NCBI GenBank assembly: GCA_009921765.1
Contig: RFXC01000054.1
Span: forward strand, 1-20,519
Source of the DNA: Betaproteobacteria bacterium
Lineage (GTDB): Bacteria > Pseudomonadota > Gammaproteobacteria > Burkholderiales > Burkholderiaceae
Direction of reading: 5' to 3'
Length of the DNA stretch: 20,519 bases
Both the position numbers and the translations under genes were made by a program. Shown piece after piece: positions 14,227-20,519 of the stretch. Numbering within the stretch: the stretch's first letter is position 1; each line of letters begins with the position of its first letter. The notes below the pieces were generated by a model. The model had not been told where the DNA came from. It did no database searches and saw only the letters and a program-made list of their open reading frames with translations.

Positions 14227-16223
14227 AGCGCTCAGGCAGTCTGTCCGCCGTCCTTCGCGGCCTGGCGGCGGGTGCGCTGCTGCTGGGGGCATTGGTGGCA
14301 GCCGCCGGATCTGCTCCCCATGAGCCCGCGCCCATGGAGGAACGGGTTCGGGCCTGCACCGGATGCCATGGCGAGCAGGGGCGAGCGGGGCCAGAAGGCT
14401 ACTACCCTCGACTTGCCGGTAAGCCTGCAGGGTATCTCGCCGCGCAGCTGATCAACTTTGCCGAGGGCCGCCGTCATCATGGCGCGATGCAGCGCCTGCT
14501 CGCTACACTCGACGACGCCACCCTGTACGCGCTGGCCCAGCATTTCGCCAACCTGACGCTGCCTTACCCGCCACCGCCTGCGCCCAGGGCCAGCGCTGAT
14601 CAGCTCGCCCGCGGCCGCATGCTGGCCCTCTCCGGTGACCCGTCGCGCAAGCTTCCGGCCTGCGCCACCTGCCATGGCCAGCGTCTGACTGGCGTGGCGC
14701 CAGCGGTACCGGGGCTTCTCGGACTGCCGACCGACTATCTCAACGCGCAGCTGGGCGCCTGGCGCTCCGGTCTTCGAAAGACACGAGCGCCCGACTGCAT
14801 GGCCGAGATCGCGCGACGGCTGGGAAGCGATGACCTGAGCGCGGTCACTCATTGGCTTGCAAGCGAGCGCGTGCCCGATCACGGCCACCCACACACGGCT
14901 GCCGGTACCGGGGCCGACCATCCGGCGGCGAGCGATCCAGACCTCGTCTGCGCGCACGACCCAGCGCCGACCGCCGGGGCACCTGCGCCGGATCAGCCAC
15001 AGCGCGCCACTCACGCGCCAGCAGCTTCCCCTTCCGCCCAGCCTGACCGGACCGCCCTCAGCGACGCCTCAAGCCGCCCCATCGAGCGCGGCGAAGTGCT
15101 CGCACGGGCCGGCAACTGCGTTGCCTGCCATACGGTCCGGGGACGACCCCTGATGTCCGGCGCACGTCCAATCGACACGCCTTTCGGCGTGGTGTTCAGC
15201 AGCAATCTCACACCGGATCCTCGCACCGGAATCGGAGCCTGGAGCGCGAACGATTTCTGGACCGCGCTCCATCACGGCCGCTCGCGCGACGGCCGCCGGC
15301 TTGCACCCGCGTTTCCCTACGAGCATACGACGCTGATCCGGCGAGGCGATAGCGACGCCATCTTCGCCTGGCTGAAGACGCTTGCCCCCGTTGATTCGCC
15401 GCAGCCGGCCCATCAACTCACCTGGCCGCTCGGAACCCAACCAGTGCTTGCGCTGTGGCAGGCGTTTTTCTTCAAGCCTGCCAGCTTTGTTCCAGACCCC
15501 ACGCGCGACGACCGCTGGAATCGGGGTGCCTACCTGGTGGAGGCGGTCGGACATTGCGCAGCCTGCCATGGGCCGAGGAACATGTTCGGTGCCACGCGCA
15601 GCGTAAAGAACCTGTCAGGGAGCGCCTTGCCAGGCTCGGCCTGGGTCGCGCCAAGCCTGCTTGATGACCGCGAGACCGGGCTCGCGTCAACGCCGCTGGA
15701 CCAGATCGTGCAGTTGCTCAAGACCGGCCGCTCGGTCCAGGCTGGCACCAGCGGCCCGATGGCCGACGTGGTGCAGCACGGGCTTCAGTATCTTGGCGAT
15801 GACGACATCCTCGCGATCGCCGTCTACCTGAAAGACCGGGCTTACGCGACACCAGCGCCAGCCACGCCGCCCGCGCAGCCCCCTGCGCCACTCGGCGCCC
15901 GGATTTATCAGCGTGAGTGCGCCGACTGCCACGGCGAGTCGGGAGCCGGCCAGCCGCCGCACTATCCGGCGCTCCGAGGCAATCGCGCGGTCCTGCACCA
16001 GAACCCCGCCAACACCGTCCTCGCGGTGCTGCACGGTGGCTATTCTCCGGTCACCCGAGGCAATCCTGCGCCAGCCGGCATGCCTCCGTTTGCGCTGCCG
16101 CTCACCACCGCCGAGTTGGCGGCGGTGGTGAGCTGGATACGCGGCGGCCTTCAGGCACCCGGCCCAGGCGCCTCGCCGGTCAGTCCGTCCGGGGTGGAAC
16201 AGATTCGCAACCGAAGTCGCTGA
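14223..16223 (+). CDS. Pentahaem c-type cytochrome: cytochrome c4-like half fused to trihaem dehydrogenase-type half
   Basis: A 666-aa secreted protein starting at TTG 14223, with a signal peptide (hydrophobic 12-28, small residues before about 30). Five CxxCH haem motifs are present: CTGCH at 45, CATCH at 147, CVACH at 299, CAACH at 445 and CADCH at 566. Residues about 40-220 resemble a dihaem cytochrome c4/c553 (GYYPRLAGKPAGYLAAQLINF and a matching second repeat). A Pro/Ala/His-rich linker spans about 220-285. Residues about 290-650 resemble the trihaem subunit of membrane alcohol, gluconate or aldehyde dehydrogenases (RGEVLARAGNCVACHT, NLTPDPRTGIGAWS, RGAYLVEAVGHCAACH). Role (inferred): carrying electrons from a periplasmic dehydrogenase to the respiratory chain. 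No flavin, PQQ or molybdenum dehydrogenase gene is adjacent. No membrane anchor is visible beyond the signal. Confidence 0.92.
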   Translation: MKRSGSLSAVLRGLAAGALLLGALVAAAGSAPHEPAPMEERVRACTGCHGEQGRAGPEGYYPRLAGKPAGYLAAQLINFAEGRRHHGAMQRLLATLDDATLYALAQHFANLTLPYPPPPAPRASADQLARGRMLALSGDPSRKLPACATCHGQRLTGVAPAVPGLLGLPTDYLNAQLGAWRSGLRKTRAPDCMAEIARRLGSDDLSAVTHWLASERVPDHGHPHTAAGTGADHPAASDPDLVCAHDPAPTAGAPAPDQPQRATHAPAASPSAQPDRTALSDASSRPIERGEVLARAGNCVACHTVRGRPLMSGARPIDTPFGVVFSSNLTPDPRTGIGAWSANDFWTALHHGRSRDGRRLAPAFPYEHTTLIRRGDSDAIFAWLKTLAPVDSPQPAHQLTWPLGTQPVLALWQAFFFKPASFVPDPTRDDRWNRGAYLVEAVGHCAACHGPRNMFGATRSVKNLSGSALPGSAWVAPSLLDDRETGLASTPLDQIVQLLKTGRSVQAGTSGPMADVVQHGLQYLGDDDILAIAVYLKDRAYATPAPATPPAQPPAPLGARIYQRECADCHGESGAGQPPHYPALRGNRAVLHQNPANTVLAVLHGGYSPVTRGNPAPAGMPPFALPLTTAELAAVVSWIRGGLQAPGPGASPVSPSGVEQIRNRSR

Positions 16224-16242
16224 CCCCTCGCTTCCCGAGTCG

Positions 16243-16270
16243 CGGACAGCGCGCGCTGCGTTGTTATGAT
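16243..16270 (+). promoter_or_regulatory. Candidate sigma70 promoter upstream of the hydrolase-DUF2322 gene
   Basis: CGGACA (16243-16248, 4 of 6 to TTGACA) and TATGAT (16265-16270, 5 of 6 to TATAAT) are 16 bp apart, about 40 nt before the ATG at 16310. The gap after the cytochrome stop is 86 bp, enough for an independent promoter. Confidence 0.4.
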
Positions 16271-16309
16271 CACGAAGCAACTTGCTCACTGCTCATCGAG
16301 ACGCCCGCC

Positions 16310-17356
16310 ATGTCTGCCCGCCCCGTCCTCACGCTGATCCCAGGGATGACCAATACCCCGCGTGTGTTCGATCGACTGATCGCGCACCTCGGTACCGACA
16401 TCGAGATCCGGGTCGTCGACGTTCGCGGCCCATCGGACATCGCCACCATGGCCGGACGGGTCTGGCGGTCGCTTGTCGATGTGGGGCCCGAGCGCAAGCT
16501 GCTGCTCGCCGGCTTTTCGATGGGGGGCTATGTTGCGCTTCAGATGCTCGCGATGCCGTTGCGAAACGTGGAGGGGCTTGCCCTCCTCTGCTCAAGCGCC
16601 CACCCGGACCAGCCCGAGGCCGCACCGCTGCGAGAGCGCGCGATCAGCTCAGCCGCGCGTGACTGGCCGCGCTATGTCGAGAGAATCGGCGAGTTCCTGA
16701 TGACATCGGTCGCTCGGGCTGATCACGCTCTTCGCGAGGCGATCCTCGCCGACCTGCGTGAAGCCGGGGCAGACAGCACGATCGCGCAAATGCGTGCGGT
16801 CATGACTCGGCCCGACCAGCGATCAATGATCGCGGGCCTCATGCTTAATGCCCTCGTGGTCGCAGGATCCGATGACCCCCTCATTCCTATTGATGATGCC
16901 AAAGCCGCCGCCCAGGCAATTCCCCAGGCGAGATTCGAACTCATGCCAGGCGCCGGGCATCTGATCCCCTGGGAGCAGCCGCAGGCACTGGCCGTGCTGA
17001 TGCGCAGCTGGATCACTCAAACCCTCAACGAGACCCGAGACATGTCCTTTGCCGACACGCTGAAGACGCTTCCCTCAATCACTCATCTGGCTGCGCTCGA
17101 GTTGCTCGACCACAGTGGAGCCACGATAGCCCGCATCGAGAACAAGCCCGGGAAAGCAGGCTCGCTTGCGGTCTATGCAGCGCTCGCCGCGCGCCATGGC
17201 AGCATTGACGTGGCCGCGGCCCGGGAGGGTCTCGAACTGTTCGCCGAGCACACGGCCGACGCGCGCTCACATCCCGGGAAACACCCCAACATCGATCGCC
17301 TGTTTGAGGTGATCGATTCTGGCGCCACGCTGGGCGTCCGAACGATCGCAGCCTGA
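16310..17356 (+). CDS. Alpha/beta hydrolase fused to a C-terminal DUF2322-like domain
   Basis: A 348-aa protein. Residues 1-240 form an alpha/beta-hydrolase: strand VLTLIPGMTNTPRVFDRLI, nucleophile elbow GFSMGGY (Ser70), acid in VVAGSDDPLIPI (Asp188 or Asp189), and His217 in GAGHLIPWEQP. The cap segment (about 95-180) is short and charged. From Met245 the chain continues without a stop into about 104 residues (MSFADTLKTLPSITHLAALE, then RIENKPGKAGSLAVYAALA and HPNIDRLFEVIDSG). I recognise these as the DUF2322 family, usually a stand-alone protein of about 100 aa with no known function. Start at ATG 16310 because the hydrolase fold begins there. ATG 17042 could serve as an internal start producing DUF2322 alone, though only a weak purine stretch precedes it. 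The substrate is unknown. Confidence 0.87.
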   Translation: MSARPVLTLIPGMTNTPRVFDRLIAHLGTDIEIRVVDVRGPSDIATMAGRVWRSLVDVGPERKLLLAGFSMGGYVALQMLAMPLRNVEGLALLCSSAHPDQPEAAPLRERAISSAARDWPRYVERIGEFLMTSVARADHALREAILADLREAGADSTIAQMRAVMTRPDQRSMIAGLMLNALVVAGSDDPLIPIDDAKAAAQAIPQARFELMPGAGHLIPWEQPQALAVLMRSWITQTLNETRDMSFADTLKTLPSITHLAALELLDHSGATIARIENKPGKAGSLAVYAALAARHGSIDVAAAREGLELFAEHTADARSHPGKHPNIDRLFEVIDSGATLGVRTIAA

Positions 17357-17412
17357 TCTCGGCGCCTCCACGCTGGCCAGCTTCCAGTCAAGGGAACGCT
17401 CGACCGCTGACT

Positions 17413-17446
17413 GTTATATTATCTCATCACATTGTGATATTGTAAC
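17413..17446 (+). promoter_or_regulatory. Putative Zur operator and promoter of the zinc-uptake operon
   Basis: An AT-rich island in GC-rich surroundings. GTTATATTATC (17413-17423) and its imperfect inverse GATATTGTAAC (17436-17446) flank the perfect palindrome ATCACATTGTGAT (17426-17438). Each outer half resembles one side of the recalled Zur box, TGTTATA-n-TATAACA. TATTAT at 17417-17422 is a possible -10, so bound repressor would block RNA polymerase. The site precedes a porin-znuA-znuB-zur-like operon, which is the main reason for the Zur assignment. Confidence 0.55.
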
Positions 17447-17500
17447 GTCACACGAGGTCGTTCTGCTTCTGGATCGACCGGCCGCCTGGAGCCAAACCCG

Positions 17501-18700
17501 ATGAATCGTCTGCGCCACCTGTCGCTTGCCACCCTTTGCGCACTCGCCTCGCCCACGTGGGCCCAACCCGCCACCGTCGCCGCGCCGCACGCGCACCAAG
17601 CGGGCGAGCCTAAATTCGAGTTGGGCGGCGTATTGAACCCGTCGTGGCAATCACGCGCACAAGCCCTGTCACATCGCGACAAGGGGCTGGGTCTGGGACA
17701 CAGCGACGTGGACCTCGACGCAAACCTCACTCCATGGCTGACGGGGCGCCTGTCCGCGGTAGCTCACAGTGATCACCACAAAATCGAAACCGAGATCGAG
17801 GAAGCCTATCTCGAGGCGCCAGCGCTTCCAGGGGGATTGCAGCTGCGTGCCGGGCGCTTTCTCTCGCAGCTCGGCTACCTGAACGAACTACACCCTCATG
17901 CCGATGATTTCGTTATGCGGCCGGTGCTCCATCGCGCATTTCTGGGCGGCCACTATTTCGACAACGGTCTGCGCCTGAACTGGATTGCGCCAACGCCGTT
18001 TTACTGGCGGCTTGGCGGGGAAGTCATGCACGGCAAGCGGCTCCCCACCGTTGCATCGTCGTCCACCACGGGCGCCTGGACACTTGGCACCCGAATCGGT
18101 GGCGACCTCGGCGCCTCGGCAAGCTGGCAGCTGGGCGTATCCACCTTGCGGCACCGCGCCGGCGCCTCCGGTGCTGCGGGCGAGGTTCATCACGAGCATG
18201 AGGCTGAGCTCATCGGCAACTCGGCGCCCGAGGCCAGCCACACGCACAGCCACGGGGCGGCGTTCTTCGGACGCCGGATGGATGTGCTCGAAGGGGTGTG
18301 GAAATGGGCACCCGATGGCAATGCGCGCGCCCGCCAGCTCAGGCTGAGTGCAGAGTTCGCCCGCGTGGGCGATATAGGAGAGGCTCAGGACAGCGGTCGT
18401 CGGCACTCGGCCTGGTATCTGTCGGCCGTCTACCGGTTTCGTCCTCAATGGGAGCTTGGCATTCGGCTCGACCAGCTCCACGCGCTCGCGCGCCATGAGG
18501 AAGCATTGGAGGCAGCACGCCTGCAGGAGCGCAGTCTGTCGCTGGCATGGAAGCCCGATCACATGATGACCGTTCGTCTGCAGTTCACCACCCAACGCGA
18601 TCTGGGCGGCTTTGCGGCTGCTTCGGAAATCAAGCCCGCCAACGCCGTTCACCTGCAAGTGGTGAGGAGCTTCGGAGCACACGGTGCGCATGCGTATTGA
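17501..18700 (+). CDS. Outer-membrane porin-like beta-barrel, probably zinc-regulated
   Basis: A 399-aa exported protein. The signal peptide (LSLATLCALASPTWA) is probably cleaved after residue 21. Alternating amphipathic strands run throughout (KFELGGVLNPSW, GLQLRAGRFLSQLGYLN, LRLNWIAPTPFYWRLGGEV, AWYLSAVYRFRPQWELGIRL), and it ends in an aromatic residue (HAY), as outer-membrane barrels do. There is no plug domain or TonB box, so it is not a TonB-dependent receptor. Histidine-rich stretches (HAH at 30-32, HHEHE from 230, HTHSH at 247-251) suggest zinc capture in a loop. Role (inferred): a passive or semi-selective zinc or zinc-complex channel, like the proteins some annotation systems call zinc-regulated outer-membrane porin. 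Shine-Dalgarno GGAG lies 9 nt before the ATG. It follows the putative Zur site and overlaps the next gene by 17 bp. Confidence 0.82.
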   Translation: MNRLRHLSLATLCALASPTWAQPATVAAPHAHQAGEPKFELGGVLNPSWQSRAQALSHRDKGLGLGHSDVDLDANLTPWLTGRLSAVAHSDHHKIETEIEEAYLEAPALPGGLQLRAGRFLSQLGYLNELHPHADDFVMRPVLHRAFLGGHYFDNGLRLNWIAPTPFYWRLGGEVMHGKRLPTVASSSTTGAWTLGTRIGGDLGASASWQLGVSTLRHRAGASGAAGEVHHEHEAELIGNSAPEASHTHSHGAAFFGRRMDVLEGVWKWAPDGNARARQLRLSAEFARVGDIGEAQDSGRRHSAWYLSAVYRFRPQWELGIRLDQLHALARHEEALEAARLQERSLSLAWKPDHMMTVRLQFTTQRDLGGFAAASEIKPANAVHLQVVRSFGAHGAHAY

Positions 18701-19637
18701 TGCAGCAGTCAGGCTCCTCGTCGCCTCAGTCACCGCGTTCACGCTGGCTGGCCTGCTGGCCAGCCCACAGGCGAGCGCTGCGCCCAGCATTTTTGCCTGC
18801 GAACCCGAGTGGGCGGCCCTCGCCAGGGTGATCGCGCCCGATGCGCAGATTTTTTCGGCCACCCATGCGCGTCAGGACCCGCATGATATTGAGGCGCGCC
18901 CTGCGCTGATCAGTGCGCTCCGGCGCGCAGACCTTGCGATCTGCACCGGCGCAGGCCTGGAAGCCGGATGGTTTCCGATGCTGCAGAACCGGGCTGGCAA
19001 CGCCCGTGTGATGCCCGGGGCGCCTGGGATGTTGATCGCAGCCATCGGCCTGCCGCTGCTGGAAGATGCACACCATCACCCAGCGCGGGACAAGGGCCAT
19101 GTGCATGCCGAGGGCAACCCCCATTTCCACCTTGATCCGCGGTTGCTCGCGCGCGTCGCCAACCGGATCGCCGAGCGTCTGGCAGCCATTGACCCCGCTG
19201 GTGCGGCCGATTACCAGGCCAGACTGGCACGCTGGCTGGCCGACTGGAACAAACGGATCGAGGGCTGGCAGGTGGCGGCCAAGCCGCTGTTTGGCGAGGC
19301 GCTGATCGCCGAGCACTCAATCTTTGCCTACCTTTTCCGGTGGCTGGAGCTCTATCAGGCGGCCGATCTGGAGCCGGTCCCTGGCGTCCCGCCCACCGTC
19401 AGTCACCTGCAGGGACTGCTGCAGCGTGCCCGGGACGACCCGCCCATGGCCGTAGCGCAAACCCTCTATCAGGACCCGCAGTCGGGCCGCTGGCTGGCCG
19501 AGAAGCTTTCGGTGCCGCTGCTGACCCTGCCCAGCACGGTCACCTCTGACGGCAACACCCGCACGCTGGAAGGTCTGTTCGACCATCTCGTCCGCTCGCT
19601 GCTTGCCGCGCGCGAGCAGCGCCGTCCACCGCGATGA
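18684..19637 (+). CDS. Zinc/manganese ABC transporter periplasmic binding protein (ZnuA-like)
   Basis: A 317-aa cluster A-I metal-binding protein. The signal peptide spans about residues 1-32. FACEPEWAALARVI leads to ATHARQDPHDIEARP (His67, the first metal ligand), then DLAICTGAGLEAGW. A histidine-rich loop, EDAHHHPARDKGHVHAEG (128-144), precedes GNPHFHLDP (His147, His149). AEHSIFAY supplies His211, and Asp289 in STVTSDGNT is the likely fourth ligand. Known: such proteins hand Zn(II) or Mn(II) to an ABC-3 permease; the histidine-rich loop favours zinc. I take the GTG at 18684 because GGAG lies 6 nt upstream; ATG 18690 is the alternative (12-nt spacing). It overlaps the porin gene 5' and the permease 3' (ATGA). 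Confidence 0.9.
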   Translation: MRMRIDAAVRLLVASVTAFTLAGLLASPQASAAPSIFACEPEWAALARVIAPDAQIFSATHARQDPHDIEARPALISALRRADLAICTGAGLEAGWFPMLQNRAGNARVMPGAPGMLIAAIGLPLLEDAHHHPARDKGHVHAEGNPHFHLDPRLLARVANRIAERLAAIDPAGAADYQARLARWLADWNKRIEGWQVAAKPLFGEALIAEHSIFAYLFRWLELYQAADLEPVPGVPPTVSHLQGLLQRARDDPPMAVAQTLYQDPQSGRWLAEKLSVPLLTLPSTVTSDGNTRTLEGLFDHLVRSLLAAREQRRPPR

Positions 19638-20407
19638 TCGAGAGCGCAACCGAGCTTGGATCGATACTGGCCGCGCCATTCGCGGCCGGCCTCCTCGCGC
19701 TCCTAACCCATGTCCCGCTGGGCGAGCAGGTGCTGCGGCGCGGCATTGTGTTCATCGATCTGGCGATTGCGCAGATGGCCGCGCTTGGGGTGCTGGCGGC
19801 GAGCGGCTGGTCCACCGACCCCTCCCCGGTCTGGTGGGCGGGCAGCCTCGCGGCGCTCGCCAGCGCCGTCGTGGTGGCCTGGCTCGCACGGCGCTGGCCG
19901 GAGCGGCGCGAGGCGCTGATCGGGCTCGTGTACGTGGGGGGCGCGGCGCTGGCCATTCTGTGGGTGAGCGCAGACCCCCACGGCGCACAAAAGCTGCGTG
20001 CACTGCTGGCAGGCGACATTCTGTGGGTCCGCCTCGAATCCTTGTGGCCACTCGCTGCCGGGAGCGCGCTTTTTGCCGTGGCGACACGCCTGCAACCCGC
20101 CGCCCTCGATCGCGACGCCCTGTTCTACCCGACCTTCGCGCTCCTCATCAGCCTGTCGGTCCCCGTCCTGGGCCTCTATCTCGTGTTCGCCGCCCTGATC
20201 GCCCCGGCCCTGGGTGCAAGCGCCCTTCGCCAGGCGGGAAACCCCCGCGCACGGTGGGCGGCCTATGCGATCGGATTGATCGGGCTGCTGGCTGGGCTCG
20301 CCGGCTCGTTTTGGCTTGACTGCCCCAGTGGCCCGACCGTAGTGCTCGCTCTGATCGCAACGGCGGCAGTGTCGGGCGCGCTCGCTGCGGTTAGACTACG
20401 GGGATGA
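19634..20407 (+). CDS. Metal ABC transporter permease (ABC-3 family, ZnuB-like)
   Basis: A 257-aa multi-spanning membrane protein. THVPLGEQVLRRGIVFIDLAIAQMAALG matches the first part of ABC-3 permeases, where a VFVGDALSHAAL-type block is usual. The middle carries QKLRALLAGDILWV, like the LLFGDILAV coupling segment of ZnuB/MntB, and the end has PVLGLYLVFAALIAPALGA. Known: the ABC-3 permease works with a periplasmic metal-binding protein and an ATPase. No ATPase gene occurs between the binding protein and this gene or within the window. The ATG at 19634 overlaps the znuA-like stop, and the stop overlaps the next start (ATGA), so all are translationally coupled. Confidence 0.9.
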   Translation: MIESATELGSILAAPFAAGLLALLTHVPLGEQVLRRGIVFIDLAIAQMAALGVLAASGWSTDPSPVWWAGSLAALASAVVVAWLARRWPERREALIGLVYVGGAALAILWVSADPHGAQKLRALLAGDILWVRLESLWPLAAGSALFAVATRLQPAALDRDALFYPTFALLISLSVPVLGLYLVFAALIAPALGASALRQAGNPRARWAAYAIGLIGLLAGLAGSFWLDCPSGPTVVLALIATAAVSGALAAVRLRG

Positions 20408-20519
20408 CCAAACCCCGCAAACCTGCCGAATCCGCCGGCACGGACGCTCCCCGCACCAAGCGCTCCATCGTCGCGGCGCGCCTCGCCGAAGCCGAAGCGC
20501 TGTGCAAAACCCGCGGCAC
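20404..20519 (+). CDS. N-terminus of a probable Fur/Zur-family regulator, cut by window edge
   Basis: The ATG overlaps the permease stop (ATGA), and 38 codons are visible. After a basic, disordered start (MTKPRKPAESAGTDAPRTKR) comes a helix, VAARLAEAEALCKTRG. This resembles the first helix of Zur proteins, where an AEAxCxxRG pattern leads into LTPxRxxVL. The DNA-binding and metal-binding parts lie beyond the edge, so the assignment rests on this helix and on the operon context: a Zur-like site at its head and zinc-uptake genes before it. If right, the operon is autoregulated by zinc. It could be another protein, such as the missing transporter ATPase, but the start does not look like an ABC ATPase. 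Confidence 0.55.
   Translation, partial: MTKPRKPAESAGTDAPRTKRSIVAARLAEAEALCKTRG

Noticed and set aside
15917..16309. Upstream in-frame extension of the alpha/beta hydrolase
   Set aside because: It would overlap the last quarter of the cytochrome in another frame and adds no recognisable sequence; the fold starts at ATG 16310.
17042..17356. Separate DUF2322 gene starting at ATG 17042
   Set aside because: The frame is continuous with the hydrolase and no convincing Shine-Dalgarno precedes the ATG, so I list one fusion gene and keep internal initiation as an alternative.
1..20519. CRISPR arrays, tRNA or rRNA genes, transposases, integrases, attachment sites
   Set aside because: No regularly spaced repeats, cloverleaf-like sequence, transposase motif or terminal inverted repeats with target duplications were seen on either strand.

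Overview
The window is about 20.5 kb of GC-rich, tightly packed DNA. Short intergenic gaps, ATGA and TTGA start/stop overlaps, several TTG/GTG starts, two orphan Bug/TctC periplasmic binding proteins and a complete LIV-type ABC transporter point to a betaproteobacterium of the order Burkholderiales. That assignment is inferred from gene content and style, not from a marker gene. I see no rRNA, tRNA, CRISPR array, insertion sequence or phage gene.

Layout. (1) 1-1945, minus strand: a Bug/TctC binding protein followed by an M20 amidohydrolase that runs off the left edge. An AT-rich divergent promoter region (1946-2084) separates this pair from a LysR regulator on the plus strand. (2) 2085-6083, plus: LysR regulator, a C-terminally truncated TRIC/UPF0126 membrane protein, an alpha-methylacyl-CoA racemase-like family III CoA-transferase, an MFS carrier, and an overlapping 54-residue single-span membrane protein. 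(3) 6264-10944, plus: a five-gene LIV-type ABC transporter in the order binding protein, livH, livM, livG, livF, with two GC-rich hairpins between the binding protein and livH. (4) 10938-13695, minus: a PECR-like SDR, a second orphan Bug protein and an amidohydrolase-2 family hydrolase, converging on livF. (5) 13942-16223, plus: a small cupin overlapping a 666-residue protein with five c-type haem motifs, apparently a fusion of a dihaem cytochrome c4-like half and a trihaem dehydrogenase-type half. (6) 16310-17356, plus: an alpha/beta hydrolase fused in frame to a DUF2322-like domain. (7) 17413-20519, plus: a putative Zur operator, then an outer-membrane porin-like protein, a ZnuA-type binding protein, a ZnuB-type permease and the first 38 codons of what looks like a Fur/Zur-family regulator.

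How the parts work together. The left two thirds reads as accessory catabolism: uptake systems (two Bug proteins, one MFS, one LIV-type ABC) beside hydrolases and CoA-ester enzymes (M20 amidohydrolase, acyl-CoA racemase, enoyl-CoA reductase-like SDR, amidohydrolase-2), with LysR as the likely local regulator. The substrates cannot be read from sequence. The right end is a zinc-acquisition operon that probably brings zinc across the outer membrane (porin), periplasm (ZnuA-like) and inner membrane (ZnuB-like) under zinc-responsive repression; its ATPase is not in the window.

The observations most worth a second look are the 54-aa protein with a distinctive Trp-x-Cys-Phe tail coupled to the MFS carrier, the pentahaem cytochrome fusion with no dehydrogenase beside it, the hydrolase-DUF2322 fusion, and the zinc operon built around a porin-like protein.
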